A stretch of 64,000 nt of DNA from Trema orientale (Eukaryota; Streptophyta; Magnoliopsida; Rosales; Cannabaceae), in NCBI GenBank assembly GCA_002914845.1, contig JXTC01000060.1:215642-279641 (forward strand). Direction: 5' to 3'. Position numbers and translations under genes: made by a program. This document shows positions 11,488 through 23,157 of the stretch, piece by piece (the stretch's first letter is position 1; each line of letters opens with the position of its first letter). Under the pieces are notes generated by a model, which had not been told where the DNA came from, searched no databases, and saw nothing but the letters and a program-made list of their open reading frames with translations.

Positions 11488-14400
11488 ATGTACCATGTTT
11501 CAGAAAATGGAAATCATGAGAATTATGTGGTATCTCCATAGTACTGCTTCACCATCTATCTAGCTTTAATGTTTGTTTAACTCAAAGCTGTTTGAATTTT
11601 GAGGTGAACTTTCCTAGTCAGAGTTCAAGGTCTCATTGAACTTTTGGTCCTGATTTCCAGATTCAAGGTATGGATCCCAACATGCGTTTCACAAGTCCGT
11701 CTGAACAAGTTGAAGCCATGTACAATGAAGGAGCACCTGAGTTTGTTGTTGATCGGGGCTTATTATATCCTGCTGCCACCAGTTATGGGTATTACTGTAC
11801 AGGTGCGTATAACCATCTTTTCCTTTCCATGTAATTTGATGATTCCTAGTTGCTTTCCAATTTTTATTTATCTTGAATGAATTGTTCAGGATTTGAGTCA
11901 CCCGGCGAGTGGGAGGACCACCATAGAATTTTTGGTGTAGATGGTCCTGATGTCCAGTATACGGTGGGTGATCGCTCTTTCTTCCATTTATAAATGAGTA
12001 TGAGGACGTATTTCTTTCCTACTTAAAATGTGTGGTTGTTCTCAATATCCTTTTTTTTTCCTGATGCAGGGTGCACAAAATGAAAGTTTACCTTATGTAT
12101 ATTATACACCTACCTATGGATATGCACAGTCACCATACAATCCATACAATCCTTACATACCTGGGGCTATGATAGGAGTTGATGGCCCTTTTGTAGGGGC
12201 ACCACAATATTATTCCGCTTCCCCTTACGATAGTGCTGCTTCCTCTCCTGCTTATATTCCGGTTGTTCTACAACCAGATATGATCCCTAGTAGTTCATCT
12301 GAGTCCCTGATTGGAACTGGAGCCTCAGTTACTAGGCCTGATGGAAGAGGGTCAAAGCATAACTTCAATTCAGCTTCTGGAGCCTTTTCTAACTCTACTA
12401 AACCTACATCAAGTATGAAGAATTCATTGACAATTTTATCAGAAGGGTCAAAATCGAGTGTTGGACCAAGCAGGCAAGCTGCCACACATAAGGGCGTTTC
12501 TATTGGTAGTTTTCCACCTCCGGCATCGTCACATGTTCTTCAGGTAATGTTTAGAAAACACAAAAAGCCTTAAAAAATTTTCACAAAGAGGGCTTTTGAC
12601 TTTATAAATCATCAGTGATACATGTTAATAGAATTTATCATTTTATTCCTATTTTTGGGAGGGCTGGGTTCTTGTTTAGCACTCTGGTTAAAATTTAAGC
12701 TTTCATTGCGTTCTATGGTCAATGGAGAGTCTGATTTATATTGACCTCCCGGGAAAAAAAAATTGTTCAAGGAGTTAGAGCTGAAAATGAACATTTTGAA
12801 TTTTCGCTGTTATTTTTGTTTTAGAAACACCAAAGTGTTAAAAGACTCTTGATGTACCTTATTTTCATATGATTTTATTTTTGTCTACAGGGTAGAAATT
12901 CATCTGGCTCAACTCAAGCCATAGACAATCATCCAAATGGAAAAGTTCTGTCCCATCATAACCAATTGAAAATAGCTATTCCTGGTAGTAATAGTTTATC
13001 TGACTTTGGAGCAAGCAATCATGGACGGGCGACGGTAGCTAAGCTTCGACCAAAAGTAAATGTTGGCAGATCTTTGAATGACATTAATAGTGGCTTAGAT
13101 TCCTTGGGTGAGCAGAATCGGGGCCCCAGAATCAACCGTTCGAAAAATGAATTGGCCGTTAAAGCCTATACAGCCAGGGCAGGAGGGGGTGCTAATTCAC
13201 AGGGAAACATTATTATCTATACTGATCAGTACAACAAGGATGATTTCCCAGTTGAGTATACAGATGCAAAGTTTTTTGTAATTAAGTCTTACAGTGAGGA
13301 TGATGTGCATAAGAGTATCAAATATAGTGTTTGGTCATCTACACCTCATGGCAACAAGAAACTAAGTAGTGCTTACGAAGAAGCTCAGAAAATAGCTGCA
13401 GGGAATCCTAGAGGCTGTCCAATCTTCCTTTTCTTCTCAGTGAGTTTTGTTTATCTGATTTCTTTTAGTTAACAGAATCTTTAGACTTCATGCATATTAT
13501 TTTAGCTAGAACATTCTGAAGCTGGGATTTTTTTGTTAGCTCGTTAATCCGGAAGACTGATATTAAATTGTTCTTTTGTACTATTGCAGGTTAATGTGAG
13601 CGGTCAATTCTGTGGTGTTGCGGAGATGATTGGGCCAGTTGACTTTAATAAGGATATGGATTTCTGGCAGCAAGATAAATGGAGTGGGAGCTTCCCTGTT
13701 AAGTGGCACATTATTAAAGATGTACCAAACACCAGTTTAAGGCACATCGTATTGGAGAACAATGAGAACAAACCAGTGACAAATAGCAGGGATACACAGG
13801 AGGTTGTCTTCTTTTTTTTTCCCCCCCCCGCCCTCAATTTTCTTGCTGTCAATCCCTAATTGTGGAAGTTATTTAAGATTATGTTATTTGAATGTGTATT
13901 CTTCTGGATGTCTAGTTGAAGAGTTGGGGTTGATCCCCATAGTTGAACTTCCTGATGCCATTTTAGATTTAGCATATTTTTATAGTCATGAGCTAACATA
14001 TTCTCACTTTTGTGCAGATCATGTATAAAAAGGGCCTTGAGATGTTGAAACTTTTTAAGAATCACACCTTGAAGAGCTCTTTACTCGATGACTTCTTGTA
14101 CTATGAAAATCGTCAGAAAATAATTCAGGAGGAGAAAGCAAGGTTACTTGTTAGAAGTTTTGAAAGTCCGTTCTTTGTATCAGCATTGGGCCCACCCCGC
14201 AAGCTGAACTGTGTTGTTGAGCTGCCCCCGAGTAAGATAGAAAATGCTAACAACCTTAGTGATGATCCGAACAAGTCAATAAAGACCATTATCTCCACTC
14301 CGATGCAGGTTTCCTCTGAACCAAATATCACCCAGAAATACTCGAGAAATGAGAAGTCTGAGCAAACCTGTGTCGAAGGAAAAAACAGTGTATCAACCTT

Positions 14401-14641
14401 AAAAATTGGTTCACTCAGTATCAACCCGAAGCCCGCGGATCCTATAACTTCAGCTGGCGCTGGCACTGTTACTACTAATACAGGAACGTTTGATGTCACA
14501 ATTGGTTCAGTGCCTATCAAATTGAATGGGAGTGCTGAATCTCATGGCATTTTAACAGTTGGGACGATTCCGCTCGATCCTAGGGCTTTACTGGTTGAGA
14601 AAGGAGGCGCAGTTGGAAAAAAGGGGTCCCAACAGAAATGA
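11488..14641 (+). CDS. YTH-domain m6A RNA reader, ECT family
   Basis: The gene encodes a plant YTHDF-class protein (EVOLUTIONARILY CONSERVED C-TERMINAL REGION family), a cytoplasmic reader of N6-methyladenosine in mRNA. Coding exons run from about 11661-11810, 11890-11963, 12070-12543, 12891-13438, 13590-13802 and 14018-14641. The N-terminal half is Tyr/Pro/Ser-rich and disordered ([19 protein letters not shown]). The YTH domain begins near [11 protein letters not shown]. It shows the aromatic cage: Trp in [12 protein letters not shown] and two in [11 protein letters not shown], as in human YTHDF proteins, followed by [13 protein letters not shown] basic, charged segment [17 protein letters not shown] follows the domain. 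The start is uncertain: an exon 11465-11529 with ATG at 11488 would splice in frame ([14 protein letters not shown]), and the next in-frame ATG is at 11670. The closest ECT paralogue cannot be settled here. Confidence 0.93.
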
Positions 14642-15362
14642 TGTTGTTTGCAGTAACTTCCTTTTTTTTTCCCTTCTTCTTCTTCTCTGGGGTACATTTG
14701 TTTTGTGTTTTCTGCAGGGACAATGGAAACCTGAGTATTATCATACTGCTCGGTCATAGTTATAGGCAAATGGTAAACTGAAATACTGAGCTTGACATTC
14801 TTTTCTCTCTCTTTTTATTTATTTTTTTGGTGGGGCCCCTCTTTGTTTTGTTTTTCAGCCTTTGTGGTGAAAACGGGCACTTTGTTATAGCTTTTATGAT
14901 GTTTTCGGGAGGGGGTTTTGGTTGTCCGTGAAAGCAAAGTGGAAATTGGTTAACTTTCCGGTTATTGATATTTGATCGTAGGCAAATTTAACAGTCTTTG
15001 GCTTCTTTTGAATATTCCTTTTAAATGTTGTTATGTTGTTTAATTTCAATGTAATTTAATCAATAAATTGTGAGGGCCACTGCCAGGAGTTTGGCAGCTG
15101 CAATAACTTCTTTGACTGACGCTTGACACACGAACTATGTATGTTAGTCTTGGTGACACATTCTGACACGGACGGAATAGCATTTGATGCCATGGTCTTG
15201 AAATTTCTCTCTCTCTCTCTCTCTTTTTCCCCGAAAATGTAAGGAGAAAAATGATGGATATTTTCTTAATTAAAATCTCACCCTTCATTTCATTTTTTTT
15301 TTCTTTTAATTTTAAAATGAACAAATAAAATAAAACTACCAAGCGTCGCAGTTTTAATATGT
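14642..15362. other. 3' UTR and spacer after the ECT-type gene
   Basis: It contains a putative AATAAA-like signal (CAATAAATTG at about 15060) and a CT microsatellite at about 15210-15226. No gene is supported. Confidence 0.45.
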
Positions 15363-15938
15363 TTCTATTAGGAGTGTTCATGGCCGGTTTGGACGGTCTA
15401 AATCGTCAATCCAGAAACTAATTCGAATATGCGGTTTGGCCGGTTTATCAATTTGTGTGGTTTGAGTTTGTCAATTCAAATTGGCCAAACAGCACTTACA
15501 TTTTTGCGACCGATTGGGCGGTTTCTGCGGTTTGAAAACTTAAAAAATTTGAATTAATACAATATCAACTGAGCTCATGTCATAATCATATTTCATCTAA
15601 AATATAAAGTTCAAATATAAAATGAAACTATAACATAGTTAAAAGTTATAACCAAATTGAAAGTCATAGTAAACTTAAATTTTAGTTACAACTTACAACT
15701 TAATCAAATTGAATAGTAAACTTAAAGTCTTTAATCTTAAACATATCATAACAATAAGACTTAAAGTCTAAAATATCATAAGAGTCTTAATTAACATAGT
15801 CCTAAATAAGCTAAGAGTAATCATTACTCAATTAGAATGAATGAGCTTAAATTTTTAACTATTAATATACATTTAAAAAAAATACATATACAAACTTATT
15901 GGCCGGTTCGGTTTGAATCCGACCGAATTTTTCTAAAA
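15363..15938. repeat. GGCCGGTTT-rich dispersed repeat cut by the assembly gap
   Basis: Words such as GGCCGGTTTGGACGGT, GGTTTGGCCGGTTT and GGCCGGTTCGGTTTGAATCC occur at both ends of an AT-rich stretch. This pattern is seen in plant hAT-type MITEs. The right end runs into the Ns, so terminal repeats cannot be tested and the class is an inference. Confidence 0.4.
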
Positions 15939-16495
15939 NNNNNNNNNNNNNNNNNNNNNNNNNNNNNNNNNNNNNNNNNNNNNNNNNNNNNNNNNNNNNN
16001 NNNNNNNNNNNNNNNNNNNNNNNNNNNNNNNNNNNNNNNNNNNNNNNNNNNNNNNNNNNNNNNNNNNNNNNNNNNNNNNNNNNNNNNNNNNNNNNNNNNN
16101 NNNNNNNNNNNNNNNNNNNNNNNNNNNNNNNNNNNNNNNNNNNNNNNNNNNNNNNNNNNNNNNNNNNNNNNNNNNNNNNNNNNNNNNNNNNNNNNNNNNN
16201 NNNNNNNNNNNNNNNNNNNNNNNNNNNNNNNNNNNNNNNNNNNNNNNNNNNNNNNNNNNNNNNNNNNNNNNNNNNNNNNNNNNNNNNNNNNNNNNNNNNN
16301 NNNNNNNNNNNNNNNNNNNNNNNNNNNNNNNNNNNNNNNNNNNNNNNNNNNNNNNNNNNNNNNNNNNNNNNNNNNNNNNNNNNNNNNNNNNNNNNNNNNN
16401 NNNNNNNNNNNNNNNNNNNNNNNNNNNNNNNNNNNNNNNNNNNNNNNNNNNNNNNNNNNNNNNNNNNNNNNNNNNNNNNNNNNNNNNNNNNNNNN
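15939..16495. other. assembly gap (Ns)
   Basis: This run of 557 undetermined bases probably covers part of the DRM3-like gene promoter. Confidence 1.
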
Positions 16496-16704
16496 TGTTG
16501 GGGGCGAAAGGAAGCGGGGTGTTTGATTCTCTTTCAGCTCATCTTCTTTCTTTATTCATTCATCTTTAGTGTATGATTGTGCGTTAAAAGGTACGTCTCC
16601 GACTATTGTGGGTTTGAATATATATATGTATGACTCTGTTTGGTTGTTTGAATTGAATGTATGAATTTTGAATTCTTGATATATGATAATTTGTGTTTGA
16701 TTAA

Positions 16705-16735
<31 letters not shown>

Positions 16736-16790
16736 CTGAAATTGAATATTACCTTTTATCGTCGTCTTTGCAGGTTGAGAGGGTTGAGAT
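16496..16790 (+). promoter_or_regulatory. 5' leader and leader intron of the DRM3-like gene
   Basis: A donor (AAAAG|GTACGT, about 16590) and an acceptor (TTTGCAG, ending 16773) suggest an intron in the leader. A GAA microsatellite lies inside it at about 16708-16735. The start codon follows 17 bases after the acceptor. Confidence 0.5.
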
Positions 16791-19700
16791 ATGACTAATA
16801 ACCGCTCAAATGGCAATCCAAGTTGCTCGGCGTCGGCCTCAGAAGAGGAACGTGTAGAGGCAGTGGGTGTGGGTGTGGGTGTGGTTCCCAAGGAAGAAAT
16901 TCTAGATTTCGACTTCCATGCTCAGACTAATGAGAATGAGAATGTGAATGTGGCAAGTTCATCTGGAACCACCAATGTCAGATCCTACTTCATTGGCATG
17001 GGATTCCTACCCTCTCTTGTTGACAAAGTCATTCATGACAAGGGTAACTTCCTCACTCACTCACTCACTCACTCACTCAACTACTCTCTCTCTCTCTCTC
17101 TCTGTTTTTCTCTTTATTTTCACTCCATTGTATAAGATATCATATCGTTATCAAATGTTATGTTACTGAATTTTCTCTTATGCCTCCATATCCTTCTTAA
17201 CTTTAGGGGAAGGAGATGTTGGTTTGTTATTGGACACACTCTTTGCATATTCAGCAAGTAAAGTAAAGGTCAATTTTGTCTTCCTCTTTTTCTTTCTTTC
17301 TTTTTTTTTTTTTTATCCGTAATTGTCTTTTATTTTACCACCCAAAAAAATTAACAAAACAAGAGGCAATCTGATAATAATTCTAATGATTGATTTTCAT
17401 GTCTTGAAATGGATAGGGTCCCCAGAAATCCAACTCTCAATCTTCAGATTCTTTGGATAGCCTATTTGATGACAAAGGCGTGAGCAGTCCTCCAGAAATA
17501 TCCACTCTCATTCGGCCAAAAGAGGTAAAACCCCTAATCCAAGTTCTACTCTTGCCTTCTTATTTCCGCAGACTACTTCATTGTTCAGTTATGGCAGCAG
17601 GAGCCTGACATCCCCTATGGAGTTGATGACGAGAAAAGAGCTTCCTTATTGACCATGAACTTTTCTCTGGATGAAGTTAATTTCGCAATTGATAAGCTAG
17701 GTATGTTTAGTTTCTTATTCAAAACCCACTCTTGCACGGAATTGTAGTTATTTTATAATCCTCACCTCTACTTCACCAGTGCTACTGCTATCACTAATTC
17801 AATTTGCATGACCCGGTCCACATTGTACTTGTCGAGTTTCTTTTAAAATTTAAAGGACGTGAGGCTCAGATTTGAATGTTTTATGGAAATTTTTTTTTTT
17901 TTTTTTTTTTTTTGGTTGATCAAATTGATTTGTTCTAGTCTATATATGCCACTGAGAAATATGAATCTCAGTTGTTGCCTAGCTCAAGAATGTGTTCCCA
18001 TTAAGGTTGAGAAATTGATTGTAGATGTTGCTGCAAAATGGAAGGATTTCTGTAACATGTCAATTTTTTCAGTTAATCTTATTATCTTATGTTGCATATC
18101 AGGTCAGGATACCCCAATTGATGAATTGGTGGACTTCATTGTTGCTGCCCAGATAGCTGAGAAGTTTGAAGAGGATAAAGATGGTACGGTTCAGAATGGA
18201 GAGGAGAAAAATGAGGTGAGGTCTTGAATTACTCTTGCATTACGTAGTTATGCTCCTTTTTTTTTTTTTTTGACACATTTTTGTATGCTGGAGAATTTGT
18301 AGTGTGCTTTCCAAGCTAGAATACATGGCTTGCTTTACTCACTTTCTTTCCTGCATGCTTATTTGGTTGTGTTGTCAATTTATGATTGTTCCCATGTCTT
18401 ATCAAAAAGAAAAAAAAACCCTGTCTCTAATATTAGTCCTACTTTTCTTCATCTATGTGTATTGTCTTTAGTATTAGTCTAATCTTCGCTTTTCAGGAGA
18501 TTATCAACGAAACCTTGTTTGGCACTATGGATAAAACACTTTATTTGCTTGAGATGGGTTTCTCTGAGAGTCAAGTTTCTTGGGCAATCGAAAAGTTTGG
18601 TGAGTTCTTTTGAGTATCAGTCAGCTTCTTGTGACTGGTAGAGGATTTGATGATCTTAACTGGCTCATATTAAAACTAATTTAATGTTCATTTGTAAAAG
18701 GATAACTGTAATTAGTTATTTCCATCCTATTCAAAGAATCTTTTTTTATTTAGCCCTTTTGATGGACATTTAAAGTTTGTGTCATTCAATGCAATTCCAA
18801 TTTCTTCAAAATTGTCTACGACTACAGGTACTTGATTTGCAGGATCTTCCAGGAGTGATTGCTGAATCACTCTCAATTTCTCGTATTTGGACTGAAGTTT
18901 TAATATGCGTTCTTGTGTTAGAAGTTTCTAGATTTATATGTATGAAATTTTTTGTGTTCTAGATTTTAAGTCAAAGGCACTCCTCTCTATCTCACAGGGG
19001 AAACTTTGCTTTTCTTGTTGGGCAATGAATTTCCTAGTTTTCTTACATTTTAGTCAAAGGCACTCTTTACTCGCCAATTATTTTGATAGAGTTGTGAGAT
19101 GTCATATGAACTTTGATAGCATACCGCTCGCTATTGAGCTAGCTCCAAGTCAATTTACCCAATAGAGAAAGGGCGCGTCACTGGTTTGTGTTCTTTCACT
19201 GTAATCATTACTCTTGGTTTTGCTGATTTCATTAGTTAGAAAAACTGGCAGGGCAGATATTTTGTTAGACCGAATTAATAAATTATTTACTTTAAACATT
19301 TGCAGAAGTTCTAGTGAACATTTCTCTTTATTTCAACTTTGCTGCTTTGCCAGAAACTACAGTTTGGTTTTGGAACCCAACCTTTTAGTTCTCTATCATT
19401 AGGTGTGTTTCCTTTTTTCCTTTTAATTCCAGGTCCAGGAGTACCAATCTCGGAGCTTGCGGATTCAATTTTTGCGGGTCCAAGTGCTTATGATTGTTTA
19501 ATAGAAAATAAGGTTCTGATTAATCCTACATTTAGCTATTTATGTTTCAATGGTTTCAATTTCCATAATTTTATTTTTATCTTTTTCCTCCTCACTTTCT
19601 GTAAGTCATAGAATACTTTTGGCATTGGTCTCTATAGTAACCTAATGGTTTGCAAATTGTTCTATCTAATATTTCAGTTCATAAACTTATTTTTCTTTTG

Positions 19701-21355
19701 GTCATCTTTGCTCTTTGGTACCCTGTGATTCATCTTTGCTCTTAGTTCAATGGTCATAGAGTTACCCTATGAATTTGAGATGCGTACCAGGCTAGATTGC
19801 TATTCTATTTTCTGATGGCTACACCTGGTATTTATTTATTTATTTTTTCTGGAAACCTGGTGGTTATGGTTAATATGTGTGGTCGTTTCTTTGCAAATCA
19901 ATATTTAGATTTGCAACTCTTCTCATTTCTGGTCTTCTATTGGTTCACTGAATCGTTTGAATTTATCCTGTGCAGCCCTCAATACCCACTAGTACAAATG
20001 GTTTATATACCACAAACAATTGCAGATCTTTTGCTCTGGATATGGGAGGTGTCAGAAGAAACCCCTTACTTGATTTGGTAAACATAAAAACCGAGGCTTC
20101 TTCTGCGTATGCAGTCTCACAATCAATGGATATCAATGTGGACCGAAGTATTGTGGGGAAGAGACCTAAACAAGAGCAACTTGATGGCTGTTTTGACACC
20201 GTTCCTCAGTTCGGGCGTATAGACTGCGAGGAAAATCGTAAAGGGAAAAAGCCGAAACAGGAGTATGTTGAGGACTCCTGCTCTTTTCTTGGCCCATCTT
20301 GGCTTGAAGAAAGAGTCGACCCTGACCCCAACAAATTCGAAATGCCCAAACCCAATCCGCGAAGGAGGCTTAGCGGAGTGGTGGCTAAATCTCCATATTT
20401 CTTCTACGCAAACCTTGGGAGTTTAACTCATGAATCTTGGGTAAAAATCTCAAAGTTCATGTACGGTGTGGAGCCTGAATTTATAAATACCCACTTCTTC
20501 TCAGCTTTGAGTAGGAGAGAAGGCTACATACACAATCTCCCAACTGACGAGAGGTTTCACATCCTTCCAAAGCCACCAATGACCATACAGGATGCAATAC
20601 CGCATACCAAGAAATGGTGGCCTTCTTGGGATACGCGCCAACAATTGAGCTGCATCAGCTCTGAAGTTAATGGCATATCTCAGCTCTGTGATAGGCTCGG
20701 AAAGACGCTTACTAGTTCTAATGGACTGCTCCCATCTGAGCAACAACGAAACATACTTCATCACTGTCGATCATTAAATCTCATTTGGGTTGGACATAAC
20801 AAGCTGGGACCTATGGGCCCCGAGTGTTTAGAAAGTATTCTAGGTTATCCCTCGAATCACACTCTAGCATATAGTAGTTTAATAGAAAGACTTCAGTCAC
20901 TGAGATATTGCTTTCAGACAGATACATTGGGATATCATTTATCTGTTTTGAAGTCCATGTACCCAGAAGGCTTAACAGTATTATCTATCTTCAGTGGAAT
21001 CGGTGGGGCAGAAGTTGCTTTGCACCGCCTTGGTATTCGTTTGAAATGTGTTGTATCAGTAGAAACTTCTGAAACAAAAAGGAGAGTTCTTAAGAATTGG
21101 TGGCAGAGAACTGTGCAAACTGGTGAGTTGATGCAAATTGGAGATATTCAGAGGCTAACGAGTAGCAGGCTTTCAGCTTTGATTGATAAATTTGGTGGGT
21201 TTGACTTTGTCATTTGTCAGAACCCATGCACTCAATCTTCAGGTTCGAAAGTCGCCATGGATGGCGATAGTATCACCGGTTTCGACTTCTCACTGTTTTG
21301 TGAGTTTGTTCGTATTCTGCAACGCGTAAGGACTATGCTGGAAAAGAAGAGGTGA
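16791..21355 (+). CDS. DRM3: DRM3-like de novo DNA methyltransferase homologue (probably catalytically impaired)
   Basis: The gene encodes a DOMAINS REARRANGED METHYLTRANSFERASE, a nuclear factor of RNA-directed DNA methylation. UBA-like modules come first (RSYFIGMGFLPSLVDKVI; ASLLTMNFSLDEVNFAIDKL; YLLEMGFSESQVSWAIEKFG). A basic linker with KRPKQE and KKPKQE, possible nuclear signals, follows. The C-terminal methyltransferase domain is in the single exon 19976-21355. Its motifs are in the rearranged DRM order, with motif I (LSIFSGIGGAEVALHRLG) after the substrate-side part. Where active DRMs carry ENV, this protein reads FFYANLGSL, losing the catalytic Glu. The Pro-Cys pair survives in VICQNPCTQSS. 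The end EFVRILQRVRTML resembles DRM3 rather than DRM2. Arabidopsis DRM3 is known as a catalytically mutated helper of DRM2 and Pol V. Full length is about 750 residues. Confidence 0.92.
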
Positions 21356-22299
21356 CAAGTTTTTCTGTATCATGAGTTTTATGGCACAGTCCATTGTTTT
21401 AATGATAAAGCAAAATTCTAACTTTGCTAAGCTTTAATCATAAGACGATTTTATTGCGATGTCGTTTAGTTGGCCAACTTCATCTTTGCTTTTCCCTTGA
21501 ATTCACTAGATTAGAAATGAAACTCGTTCAGTGGCTTGGGACTGGGGTAGTAAAACTCAGGACCAAAGTCCTTGTGGGTGGTTGAAATGCGGAATTTGAC
21601 CTAGAACAAGAACAATTTTGTGGGGCTAAAATAATAAAGCAAATAAATCTGCATCAGCTCATTCTTGGATTGGATTATAGGTTGCACTCCCTTTTCCTTC
21701 CAATTGGGAAAAAAAGAAAAGTTGAACTGAAAAAATATTAAAAGAAAATAAAATCACATGCTTCACCGATCACCATCACTTTTGTAAAGATGTGGAAATG
21801 GACAGATAGAGAGCAACTTAGTTATGGGCTGAGGCCTGTATCGTTCGGCCCATATTTAATTCTACTTTCCTGTTGTCACGGAATATGCTACAGAACGTTA
21901 TGTACTTCTTCTGTCTTTAAATTATAAGGAAAGAAAGGGAAAAAAAAAAAAGAAAAAGAAAAAAACATTCTGCCTTGAAGTAATACATTAATTAACTCTT
22001 CAAAGAAAGTTTTCTTACCGGATAGTTTTATACATTTGTTAATTTGGTTGTAATTTGAATGAGCTGTTCACAGTCTCAAAATTGGTACACATTGAATCGG
22101 TTTCTCTCCTTCATTAAAGAAGTTTTTGTCCTGTCTGACGGGGTCACCGCTTCTCTTATCACGTTTTTGTCACCATTTAAATTTTTGATAATATCTTATT
22201 CTTTGCAAACTAAATTATTTTTCTCACTTCCCAACGTGGGACATCTACACACATCTTAATTACAAATCAACAGATTAAGCAGATATGAAATGGAGCGTT
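21356..22299. other. 3' UTR of DRM3-like gene and spacer
   Basis: TTTTAATGATAAAGC soon after the stop may belong to the polyadenylation region. An A-rich tract lies at about 21935-21965. No gene is supported. Confidence 0.45.
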
Positions 22300-23157
22300 G
22301 GAGCTTAGTTAGTGAAGGTGCTGGGCTACTTCTTTCCAGTCCAGCTTGTCATCTCATATGGACTGTCTCTCTTTCTCTCTCATCCTCTCTCATATGACAT
22401 ATCTACTGATAACACTCTCTCAAAAGCAAGAAGAGAAAGGAGTACCCTTTTATAAGCAAAGCTCTCTCCAACTTAAAGAGCCAAAAAGACAAACATCTCA
22501 TTGTTTCAGTTTCACTACTCTGAGCTGGTAACTATTTTAACATTTGTGTCTACTTTGAATCTGCAGTCTGTCAATGTGCATTTTTTTTCACTTTCTTTAT
22601 TGGTACCTGTTGCTTTCTCCTTTATTTTATGAATCTTTAGATATGTTTGTTTGGTATCTTTTGCTTTCATTTTTTTTTTTTTTTTTTAACTTTCTTAAAT
22701 TCTTTTATTGTGTTTGCTGTTGTGCACTGACAGTCAAATTATCATTAGTATCAAATCTGCTATTCCCTTTCTTTCTCTTGTGACCCACATTGCCATCAGC
22801 ATCAAATCTACAGTTCTTTTCTCAACACTTTCCAGGCTCTGTCTATTTGGAGGAGCTTTTCCCTTTTAACCATTCCCACTTCATTATTTGTCTTNTGGTT
22901 CTTCTGGGTTGTGATCTTTGGGATGCCTATAAGCCTGGATTTGTCCCTCTGTGACTAGTTGGTACAATGCTATTCAGATTTGGTTTCTGGGTTGTGATTG
23001 ATTAGCATAAATCTGAATTTGACTCAATGTTTTTGTTGATGTTCACTAAATCTATGCTATTTTCCTGTAGATTTATTGTTCAGTCATCTTGGCACAAAGA
23101 GGGTTGCTTTGAGGCTGCTTCTTTCACTTCAACTTTTTGTTTTCCCATTGATTAAGG
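22300..23157 (+). promoter_or_regulatory. putative leader of the boron transporter gene, with upstream ATGs
   Basis: A CT-rich stretch at about 22360-22450, splice-like signals, and a final acceptor (TTTTCCTGTAG, ending about 23071) precede the coding start. The last leader exon (about 23072-23157) has no ATG. Upstream parts contain ATG-started short ORFs, for example at about 22397, ending with TGG TAA near 22530. BOR1-type genes are known to be controlled translationally through upstream ORFs; whether these are in the mature leader is not known. Confidence 0.35.

Noticed and set aside
15837..16526. 229-codon ORF spanning the gap
   Set aside because: It is almost entirely Ns and has no coding meaning.
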